Made by a program: the position numbers and the translations under genes. The notes below the pieces were generated by a model that was not told the DNA's origin, did not search any database, and saw only the letters and a program-made list of their open reading frames with translations. DNA of 64,000 bases from JBEVJK01 sp040510195 (GTDB lineage Bacteria > Pseudomonadota > Alphaproteobacteria > Rhizobiales > Rhizobiaceae). This document shows positions 1-6,549 of the stretch, piece by piece (position 1 is the stretch's first letter; each line of letters opens with the position of its first letter). Location: positions 62,001-126,000 of the forward strand of contig JBEVJK010000136.1 of assembly GCA_040510195.1 (NCBI GenBank). The letters run 5' to 3'.

Positions 1-114
1 ATGAGCCGGTCGGCCGGCGTGCCGAGCTACATCGCCGACGTCATGGTGGCGACCGCGCTGCTGTCGATGGTCACGGCGCTGCTCTTCGCGCGCTACCGGG
101 TGCGGTGGCGCTGA
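1..114 (+). CDS. ABC transporter permease, C-terminal end (partial)
   Basis: The frame is open from base 1, so the gene begins upstream; only the last 37 residues and the TGA stop are present. The tail is one hydrophobic helix followed by a basic end (RYRVRWR), as at the C-terminus of an inner-membrane permease. The next permease starts inside its stop (ATGA), so the two are translated as a pair. Nucleoside/purine ABC importers use two unlike permeases in this order, which would make this the BmpC/NupP-type partner. That is inferred from the neighbour and not from this short tail. Confidence 0.6.
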   Translation: MSRSAGVPSYIADVMVATALLSMVTALLFARYRVRWR

Positions 115-1055
115 TGGACGCGCTGGAGATCCTTTTCACGGCGACGTTCTGGGCGGCGGCGATCCGCATCGCCTCGCCGCTCATCTTCGCCACCATGGGG
201 GAGCTGATCTGCGAGCGCGCAGGGGTGCTCAACCTCGGCATCGAGGGCATCATGACGGCTGGCGCCTTCGCCGGCTGGTTCACAGTCTATGCCGGCGGCG
301 ACCTGTGGACGGGCGTCGTCGTGGCGGCGCTGGCCGGGGCGATGTTCGGGCTGCTGCACGCCGCCCTCACCGTACCGCTCGGCCTGTCGCAGCACGTGGT
401 GGGCATCGGGGTGACACTGCTCGCCACCAGCCTCACCTATTTCACCTATCGCCTGCTTTTGCCCGAGGTGACGTCGCCGCCCAAGATCGCGCCCTTCCAG
501 CCCTGGCCCATACCCGGCCTGTCGGCGATTCCGGTGGTCGGCGAGGCGCTGTTCAACCAGACGCCGCTCACCTATCTCGCCTTCCTGGCGGTCGCCGTCG
601 TCGCCTGGGTGCTCAACCGAACGCCGCTCGGGCTGGCCATCGGCGCGGCCGGCGAGAACCCGGCGGCGGTCGAGGCCCAGGGCATCAGCGTGACCGGCAT
701 CCGCATGGGCGCGGTGATCGCCGGCAGCGCGCTGATGGCGGTGGGCGGCGCCTTCCTGACCATGTCGGCCTTCAACTCCTTCTTCTTCGAAATGATCAAC
801 GGCCGCGGCTGGATCGCCATCGCGCTGGTGGTGTTCGGCTCGTGGCGACCCGGCAAGGCGCTGCTCGGCGCCATCCTGTTCGCCGCCTTCGATGCCTTCC
901 AGGTGCGCCTGCAGCAGCTTTCCGGCGGCGTCGTGCCCTATCAGGTGTTCCTGATGATGCCCTATGTGCTGTCGATCCTGGCGCTGGTGCTGGTGGCCCG
1001 CCGCGCCACCTATCCCAAGGCGCTGATGATCCCCTACCAGAAAGGCGAAAGATGA
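114..1055 (+). CDS. ABC transporter permease, nucleoside/purine type (BmpD/NupQ-like)
   Basis: A 313-residue polytopic inner-membrane protein of the branched-chain amino acid/nucleoside permease superfamily (BPD_transp_2). The early stretch GELICERAGVLNLGIEGIM is the hallmark of nucleoside-importing permeases. The ATG overlaps the stop of the preceding permease (ATGA); an in-frame GTG nine bases upstream is less likely. Its own stop overlaps the start of a cytosine-deaminase-like gene in the same way. The pairing suggests import of a nucleobase or nucleoside that the cell then deaminates. The exact substrate cannot be read from the sequence, and the ATPase and binding protein lie outside the window. 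Confidence 0.88.
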   Translation: MDALEILFTATFWAAAIRIASPLIFATMGELICERAGVLNLGIEGIMTAGAFAGWFTVYAGGDLWTGVVVAALAGAMFGLLHAALTVPLGLSQHVVGIGVTLLATSLTYFTYRLLLPEVTSPPKIAPFQPWPIPGLSAIPVVGEALFNQTPLTYLAFLAVAVVAWVLNRTPLGLAIGAAGENPAAVEAQGISVTGIRMGAVIAGSALMAVGGAFLTMSAFNSFFFEMINGRGWIAIALVVFGSWRPGKALLGAILFAAFDAFQVRLQQLSGGVVPYQVFLMMPYVLSILALVLVARRATYPKALMIPYQKGER

Positions 1056-2338
1056 GCTTCGACCTGATCGTCAAGGGCGGCACGCTGCCCGACGGCACCG
1101 TTGCCGACATCGGCGTCTCCGGCGAGACGATCGCGGCGATCGCGCCGCGGCTCGACGCCGAGGCGGGCCGGGTCGTCGACGCTGCCGGCTGCCTGGTGTC
1201 GCCGCCCTTCGTCGACCCGCACTTCCACATGGATGCGACGCTTTCCTACGGGCTGCCGCGCATCAACGCCTCGGGCACGTTGCTCGAAGGCATTGCGCTG
1301 TGGGGCGAGTTGAAACCGCTGCTCACGCACGAGGCGGTGAAGGAGCGGGCGCTCGCCTATTGCGACTGGGCGGTGTCGATGGGCCTGCTCGCCATCCGCA
1401 CCCATGTCGACGTCTGCGACGACCGGCTGCTGGCGGTCGAAGCGCTGCTTCAGGTCAAGCAGGACGTGGCGCCGGCGATCGACCTGCAGCTCGTCGCCTT
1501 CCCGCAGGACGGGCTCTACCGCTCGCCGAGCGCGCGCGACAACACGCTGCGCGCGCTCGAGCTGGGCGTCGACGTGGTCGGCGGCATCCCGCATTTCGAG
1601 CGGACGATGGCCGACGGCACCCGCTCGGTGACGGAGCTTTGCGAGATCGCCGCAGCGCGGGGGCTGATGGTGGACATGCATTGCGACGAGACCGACGATC
1701 CGCTTTCTCGCCACATCGAGCAGCTGGCCTACGAGACCACCCGGCTCGGGCTCGGGGGACGGGTCGCCGGATCGCACCTGACCTCGATGCATTCGATGGA
1801 CAACTACTACGTCTCAAAGCTCCTGCCGCTGATCGCCGAGGCGCAAGTGGCGGCGATCCCCAACCCGCTCATCAACATCATGCTGCAAGGCCGCCACGAC
1901 AGCTATCCCAAGCGGCGCGGGATGACCCGCGTGCCGGAGATGCTCCGCCACGGCATCCGCGTCGGCTGGGGCCAGGACTGCGTGCTCGACCCGTGGTACT
2001 CGCTCGGCACGGCCGATATGCTGGACGTCGCTTTCATGGGCCTGCATGTCGCCCAGATGTCGAGCCCCGCCGACTTGCGGCACTGCTTCGACATGGTGAC
2101 CAGGGTCAATGCCGAGATCATGGGGCTCGACCATCTCGGGCTCGCGGTGGGCAAGCGGGCGAGCCTGGTGGTGCTCGACGCGGGCGATCCCATCGAGGCC
2201 ATCCGGCTGAGGGCCGAGCGGCTCTGCGTGATCGCCCGCGGGCAGGTGGTGGCCGAGCGCGAGCGGCGGGAGACCCGGCTCTCGCTGCCCGGACGACCGG
2301 CGGCCGTCAGCCGCCGGCACAGGGTCAGCCGTCGTTAG
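1052..2338 (+). CDS. CodA-like cytosine/nucleobase deaminase (amidohydrolase)
   Basis: A 428-residue metal-dependent amidohydrolase, close in layout to E. coli cytosine deaminase CodA. The metal ligands are visible: H57 and H59 (PHFHMD), H210 with catalytic E213 (HCDE), H242 (SHLTSMHS) and D309. The pyrimidine-contacting Q152 (VAFPQDG) is kept, as is the block NPLINIMLQGRHDSYPKRRG. The residue after the metal Asp is Cys (GQDCVLDPW), where E. coli CodA has D314, a specificity position, so the true substrate may differ from cytosine. ATGA overlap with the permease puts it in the importer operon. The last ~15 codons include a GC-rich hairpin also found downstream of the next paralog copy, so the C-terminus may be altered. 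Confidence 0.88.
   Translation: MSFDLIVKGGTLPDGTVADIGVSGETIAAIAPRLDAEAGRVVDAAGCLVSPPFVDPHFHMDATLSYGLPRINASGTLLEGIALWGELKPLLTHEAVKERALAYCDWAVSMGLLAIRTHVDVCDDRLLAVEALLQVKQDVAPAIDLQLVAFPQDGLYRSPSARDNTLRALELGVDVVGGIPHFERTMADGTRSVTELCEIAAARGLMVDMHCDETDDPLSRHIEQLAYETTRLGLGGRVAGSHLTSMHSMDNYYVSKLLPLIAEAQVAAIPNPLINIMLQGRHDSYPKRRGMTRVPEMLRHGIRVGWGQDCVLDPWYSLGTADMLDVAFMGLHVAQMSSPADLRHCFDMVTRVNAEIMGLDHLGLAVGKRASLVVLDAGDPIEAIRLRAERLCVIARGQVVAERERRETRLSLPGRPAAVSRRHRVSRR
2297..2317. repeat. GC-rich hairpin at the 3' end of the deaminase gene
   Basis: Perfect inverted repeat: CCGGCGGC, 5-base loop, GCCGCCGG. The 16-base string at 2306-2321 (GTCAGCCGCCGGCACA) recurs exactly at 3748-3763, so the hairpin sequence flanks the first unknown paralog on both sides. 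It may be a terminator core or a scar of the tandem expansion. No T-tract follows. Confidence 0.55.
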
Positions 2339-2340
2339 AT

Positions 2341-3597
2341 CTATTTTTGCCTGGCTTCGAACAAGAACTTTGCTGCGTTTAGTGAGGCGGCAAAAGAATC
2401 GAAGCGTTCCAGCAGGACTCTCTGCCTCTTTTCGTATTTTTCTTTGAATTTTTCGATCTCTTTTTGCTTTAGCTTGGTCAGATGTTTCGAATAACTCTTG
2501 TGATTTTTCTTGTAGCTTTCAAGAGTTTCCTTGAATTTCCTTAGCGGCTTCGCAACGTTCAGATCCCCCAAGGAAGAGCTCAATCTCTTGAGATCCTGGA
2601 GCATGGCGCTATCGACGTTCTTTATGAGAAATAGGCACTTCTCGGTCTGCTCGGAGCATTGTCCATAGCGTTCCACCAAGGTCTGGAAGGGTCGAAAACC
2701 CAAGTCGATGTCGCTCGAAGGGGACGTTCCTGCGATCACACCTGTCGATGTGGCGCCGAGTCTTGGCGAACTTGTCCGAATTTGCGTCGAACGCTGCGGT
2801 CTCTCCTGGGTCCTGACCGCGAGTAAAGCTCCCTCCCCCCTGCCGATCTTGCCCCTAGGCGCCCCGGTGACCTCCGAACTGTTGCCTTTGGCCTCGGTGT
2901 CGAGACTGAGCCCGTATAGGATGTGCGCTTCCTCGTCGGCATGCCTGACCCGATCGCGGTCGGAACCGGAACTCTCCCCCTCGTCTGGCCGGTTCGCGGC
3001 GGGAGAGGTGCGTCCGGACTTGATCAACGATGTCATGTCCTCGCCGTCCAGCACGCCGGCCCAGACGAGCGTGGTGATCAGGTTGTCCATGGCCGGCGTC
3101 AGCTGCGGAAACTGCTGCGTCGAGACAGGCGGCTGGAAAGGCATTCCGAGCGGTCGGCTCCGCTCGGAATGGGCCAGAGACATCGCTTTGGATAAAGATT
3201 CGCCCCGTGGGTCGCGCAGCTTCGTCAGACGGAGCATGGACAGTTCATCAAGCTCATCGAGCCCGCTCTTGACGTATTCCGAAACCTCGTCAGCATAGAT
3301 AATCCTAGTCTGTACTCCGCCGAACGTTCCGTCGAAGAGAGACATCAGCCCCTGTCTCACGAGCGCCGGTGTGGGGTATTCGTTTTCTTGGATCGAGCGC
3401 CAGAGTTCGACGTCTCCGACCGGCCGGATATCCCCGCCACCGGGCGGGACAGTGCCGGGTGTCATTGCTTGCTCGAACCCCCGGTCGGTGGGCCGAGGGC
3501 TGGGTGGCGGCGTTCTTCGTAGAGCGGACTTTTGAGGGGCCGAGGTTTGCTGAACCGACGTGTGGCTCGTGCCGCGTATGGGTGGGTTTAGTGGCAT
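2341..3597 (-). CDS. Unknown tandem-paralog protein, copy 1 (418 aa)
   Basis: I do not recognise this family. The first ~60 residues are rich in Pro, Ser, Thr and Gln and probably disordered. Residues ~65-190 form a helical domain shared with copies 2 and 3 (ELWRSIQ..YP.PAL, then L..LDELDEL, then AHSE and QFPQLTPAMDNLI). A charged linker follows, and ~310-418 is a Lys-rich helical or coiled-coil domain opening with F..LVERY......KCLFL. There is no signal peptide, membrane helix or enzymatic motif. Start: ATG with GGGAGACGG just upstream, a leader shared by all three copies. It ends 2 bp from the convergent deaminase gene. The C-terminal coding part is visibly AT-richer than flanking genes, suggesting transfer. 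A secreted-effector-like role is only a guess from the composition. Confidence 0.8.
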   Translation of the reverse strand: MPLNPPIRGTSHTSVQQTSAPQKSALRRTPPPSPRPTDRGFEQAMTPGTVPPGGGDIRPVGDVELWRSIQENEYPTPALVRQGLMSLFDGTFGGVQTRIIYADEVSEYVKSGLDELDELSMLRLTKLRDPRGESLSKAMSLAHSERSRPLGMPFQPPVSTQQFPQLTPAMDNLITTLVWAGVLDGEDMTSLIKSGRTSPAANRPDEGESSGSDRDRVRHADEEAHILYGLSLDTEAKGNSSEVTGAPRGKIGRGEGALLAVRTQERPQRSTQIRTSSPRLGATSTGVIAGTSPSSDIDLGFRPFQTLVERYGQCSEQTEKCLFLIKNVDSAMLQDLKRLSSSLGDLNVAKPLRKFKETLESYKKNHKSYSKHLTKLKQKEIEKFKEKYEKRQRVLLERFDSFAASLNAAKFLFEARQK

Positions 3598-3700
3598 GCT
3601 CCGTCTCCCTGTTGATTGTCGTCCGTCGACAATTGTCGGTTGTAGAGAAGACGATCATCTATCGGAAAGTGCATTCCAATTGTGCCGATCAGGACAGCGT
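3598..3700 (-). promoter_or_regulatory. Upstream region of paralog copy 1 (shared leader blocks)
   Basis: Read on the minus strand, this region shares blocks with the leaders of copies 2 and 3: ATCGGCACA, then ATGCA, then ATCGTCT, then a GGGAGACGGA Shine-Dalgarno next to the ATG. Conservation across otherwise diverged leaders suggests common control. I could not assign a sigma factor or activator box. Confidence 0.45.
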
Positions 3701-3738
3701 CTCTCTGGTTTGGCGGCCGGCTCTCGCGACCTGGCCGG

Positions 3739-3759
3739 CCGGCGGTGGTCAGCCGCCGG
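3739..3759. repeat. Second copy of the GC-rich hairpin, downstream of paralog copy 2
   Basis: Inverted repeat CCGGCGG, 7-base loop, CCGCCGG, sharing GTCAGCCGCCGGCACA (3748-3763) with the end of the deaminase gene at 2306-2321. It lies just past the stop of copy 2 and about 1.44 kb from its sister. It is either a terminator duplicated with the gene or a recombination scar. Confidence 0.5.
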
Positions 3760-3775
3760 CACAAAGGGGACGAGT

Positions 3776-5025
3776 TCAGAGGGACTTTCTCAGGGGCGCG
3801 TATAGCTTACGTATGATTTCCTCGAAACAATTTGTAAGTTTAATCCGCCGTCCCAAAAGACGCTGCCAGCGTTCTTGCAGCCTTTTGGGGCCTTCATGAT
3901 CATGACGTTCGGCGCGTCTGTATTCGTTGTCTACTATGAGACATTTGATGATTTCTTTGTTTAGCTTTTTAATCAAATTTGGAAGTCTAATACTTCCAAT
4001 ATGGCGACTATTCATGAAGAGATCTTGGATACTCCCTTCTACGAACTCGCGATAAAGGAAAAGACACTTATTCTCGCTATCTGGAAGTTGCTCGTATTCA
4101 TTTACCAGACCACAAAACGTGACATAGAACGGATCTGCTTGCCAGGTGGGTTTCGGCTTCGGCGATGCAACGAGGGATAACGGCCTCTGTGTCGGAATGG
4201 GGGGCAACGGCCTCTGCGACGCACCGATGGGTTTCGTCGACTTTCGCGCCTGCGGTGGCGTTGGTGGCCTTCCGCGCCCGATTTCCCGCCTTGGTTGCCC
4301 AGTGGGTTTCGAGGCCTCGCTGGCTGGCTTGTCCTTTTGGGGGCGGTCGAGCGCCGCGATGAGCTCCTCTATCTCAAGCTGCTCGAGCGCGGTGAAGGAA
4401 TCTCTGAACGAAGCCGGCTCGTCGTCGTCGAGCGGGGGTGTCCGCGGTCGATGAGCGATCTGATTTGCTTGGGGTCGACTACATCGCTGTCGACGAGCGC
4501 CCCGATCAGATTGGCCATTGCCGGGGGCAGCGCCGGGAACTCATTCCGAACTGCGGATGATTCCGATGGGAAGTCGCCAGAACCTTCCAACTCGGAGTGG
4601 GCCAAATGAAGCAGTTCCGCGGGAGTTCTTTTTTTATCGTCGCGCATTGTTGCTACAAGGGTCAGTTCCAACTCGTCGAGCTTGTCAAACCTGCGGCGGA
4701 GGTATTCCGCGATCTTGCCCGCATTCGGCACCGAACTGTTGGCGAACGCCCCACCCTCGGCAAAAAGCGCCATCACCGCCTGCTTCATCAACGCGGGTCC
4801 CGGATATGGTTCGTTTTTCAGAAGGGACCAGACATCGGCATCGTCGACCGTCTCGATCCCTTTGCCGCCGCCAAGGCCAGCGCCGGGCTGCATGGCGTTT
4901 TCGATGTCCTTCGTGGTGCCCGGTCGTAGCGGGACCTGCCTGAGCCGCGGGAGTTTCGGCGTGGCATCTGGCCGGCGAATTGTCTTGTGGCCTGAAACGC
5001 GGCCCGAGCCTGGGGTGATTGGCAT
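3776..5025 (-). pseudogene. Unknown tandem-paralog protein, copy 2, frameshifted
   Basis: Homologous to copy 3 over its whole length, but split in two frames. The N-terminal part (ATG 5025) runs off frame and stops near 4369; the C-terminal part (to TGA 3776) matches copy 3 again from TWQADPFYVTF to the end. Aligning the two copies places the break in a C-run on the coding strand: five C at 4434-4438 here against six at 5841-5846 in copy 3. Restoring one base gives about 416 residues, the family length. It may be a decayed gene, a phase-variable gene or a sequencing error. The promoter and Shine-Dalgarno are nearly identical to those of copy 3, and the C-terminal coding half is strongly AT-rich. 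Confidence 0.75.
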
Positions 5026-5141
5026 TCTTCCGTCTCCCGTCCGGTTGTCGTTGCGGAGACGATGCTACTTATAGATGCATACGGGCATGTGCCGATTGGT
5101 ACAAATTCCGACTTTCCGCTCATCCGCGTACGCGGTCTCCC
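4740..5141. repeat. Direct repeat (copy 2 leader and 5' coding), partner of 6148-6549
   Basis: About 400 bp nearly identical to 6148-6549 at a constant offset of 1408 bp. It covers the 5' coding part of copy 2, its promoter, and at its right end 22 bases (5120-5141) that match the last codons and stop of the dehydrogenase gene at 6528 (reading GDRVRG-stop). Homology stops at 5141/6549, which marks one boundary of a tandem duplication. Confidence 0.85.
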
Positions 5142-5158
5142 TCGGTGGCGGCACGGGC

Positions 5159-6433
5159 TCAGTAGGACTTTTTCAGGGGCACGAAGGCCTTAGAGACAAG
5201 CTTGTCGAAACGTTCGATGAGTTTCCTCTGCTTGTTTTTAAGCTTTAGCCAAAGGCCGGTTGACCGCCGGGGATCAGGATCCTCGCTGGCGTTTCTGTAA
5301 TCCTTATGTGCGTGAAGACATATGCCGATTTCACGATTGAGCTTTGCAATCAACTTTGGAAGATTATCCTTTCCAGTGTTGGCGCTACTTAAAAATAGTC
5401 CGTGGAAAGTGTCGTTAGCGAAATGGCGATAAAGGAAAATACACTTGCTCTCGTGATCGGGCATTTGTTGGTATTCACTTACCAGCGCCACAAATGGGAC
5501 ATAGAACGGGTCATCTTGCCAGGTGGGTTTCAGCTTCGGCGCCGCAACGAGGGTTTTCGGCCCGGGTGACGCATCGACGCGCCTTTGCCCCGGCGATGCA
5601 TCGACGCGTCTTGGCCCCGGCGACTCATCGACGGTTTTCTTCGACTTTTGCGCCGGCCGTGGAGTCGTCAGCCTTCCTCGGCTGATCTCGCGCCCGGGTT
5701 CATCGTTGACTTTGGAGGCCTCGCTGGCTGGCCTTTCCCTTTGAGGCCGGTCCAGCGCCGCGGTGATGAGCGCCTCTATCTCGATCTGCTCGAGCGCGGA
5801 GAAAGAATCTCTGAACGAAGCCGGCTCGTCGTCATCGAGTGGGGGGTCTCGGTCGGCGATCAGCGATTCGATGGTGTCGCGGTCGATCGCGTCGCTATTG
5901 ATCAGCGACGCAATCAGATCGGTCATGGCCGGTGGTAGCTCTGGAAACTCTTTCCCTTCGGCAGATTTTCCCGACGGGAACTCGCCAGAACCTTCCAACT
6001 CTAAGTGGGCCAGACAGAGCAGTTGCCCGAGGGCTCTATTCCTATCGTCGTACAATGTTCCGGCAAGGATCAGATCCAGGTCGTCGAGCTCGTCAAACCT
6101 GTGGCGGAGGTATTCCGCGATCTTGCCCGCATTCGGCACCGAGCTGCTGGCGAACGCCCCGCCCTCGGCAAAAAGCGTCATCACCGCCTGCTTCATCAAC
6201 GCGGGCTCCGGGCGGGGCTCGTTTTTCAGTAGGGACCAGACATCGGCATCACGGACCGCCTCGATCCCTTTGCCGCCGCCCAGGCCAGCGCCGGGCTGCA
6301 TGGCGTTTTCGATGTCCTTCGTGGTGCCCGGTCGTGGCGGGACCTGCCTGAGCCGCGGGAGTTTCGGCGTGGCATCTGTCCGGCGAATTGTCTTGTGGCC
6401 TGAAACGCGGCCCGAGCCTGGGGTGATTGGCAT
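5159..6433 (-). CDS. Unknown tandem-paralog protein, copy 3 (424 aa, intact)
   Basis: Intact member of the unrecognised family. It has a basic N-terminus (PGSGRVSGHKTIRR) and a Gly-rich stretch (GAGLGGGKG). A helical domain ~60-190 contains DVWSLLKNEP, LMKQAVM.LFAEGGAF and FPELPPAM.DLI.SLI. An acidic/basic linker ~190-310 contains three 9-residue repeats (SPGPRRVDA-like). The C-terminal helical domain contains FYVPFVALVSEY and KCIFLYRHF. No signal peptide or membrane segment is visible. Start: ATG preceded by GGGAGACGGAAGA. It adjoins the dehydrogenase gene upstream on the same strand and is probably the source of copy 2 by a 1408-bp duplication. Function is unknown; the N-terminal composition fits a secreted or chaperone-bound protein but proves nothing. 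Confidence 0.82.
   Translation of the reverse strand: MPITPGSGRVSGHKTIRRTDATPKLPRLRQVPPRPGTTKDIENAMQPGAGLGGGKGIEAVRDADVWSLLKNEPRPEPALMKQAVMTLFAEGGAFASSSVPNAGKIAEYLRHRFDELDDLDLILAGTLYDDRNRALGQLLCLAHLELEGSGEFPSGKSAEGKEFPELPPAMTDLIASLINSDAIDRDTIESLIADRDPPLDDDEPASFRDSFSALEQIEIEALITAALDRPQRERPASEASKVNDEPGREISRGRLTTPRPAQKSKKTVDESPGPRRVDASPGQRRVDASPGPKTLVAAPKLKPTWQDDPFYVPFVALVSEYQQMPDHESKCIFLYRHFANDTFHGLFLSSANTGKDNLPKLIAKLNREIGICLHAHKDYRNASEDPDPRRSTGLWLKLKNKQRKLIERFDKLVSKAFVPLKKSY
5561..5641. repeat. Three 27-bp tandem repeats in the linker of copy 3
   Basis: Units at 5561-5587, 5588-5614 and 5615-5641 share the core CCCCGGCGA.GCATCGACG. Each encodes nine residues of the type QRRVDASPG. They lie in the predicted disordered linker and are not present in this form in copies 1 or 2, so repeat number may vary between strains. 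Confidence 0.7.
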
Positions 6434-6549
6434 TCTTCCGTCTCCCGTCTGGTTGTCGTTGCGGAGACGATGCTACTTCTAGATGCATACGGGCATGTGC
6501 CGATTGGTACAAATTCCGACTTTCCGCTCATCCGCGGACGCGGTCTCCC
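6148..6549. repeat. Direct repeat (copy 3 leader and 5' coding), partner of 4740-5141
   Basis: The probable parental copy of the 1408-bp duplication: it is continuous with the complete dehydrogenase gene, whose stop (6528) and last codons form its right end. The partner at 4740-5141 carries only a 22-base remnant of that gene. Confidence 0.85.

Noticed and set aside
5066..5110. Sigma-54-like GGCAC...TGCA in the paralog leaders
   Set aside because: The spacing between the GG and GC elements is three bases too long in copies 2 and 3 and different again in copy 1, so it does not meet the -24/-12 rule.
2341..6549. Insertion sequence or integron behind the tandem paralogs
   Set aside because: No transposase, integrase, terminal inverted repeats or target-site duplications were seen; a tandem duplication with a 22-base scar explains the structure.
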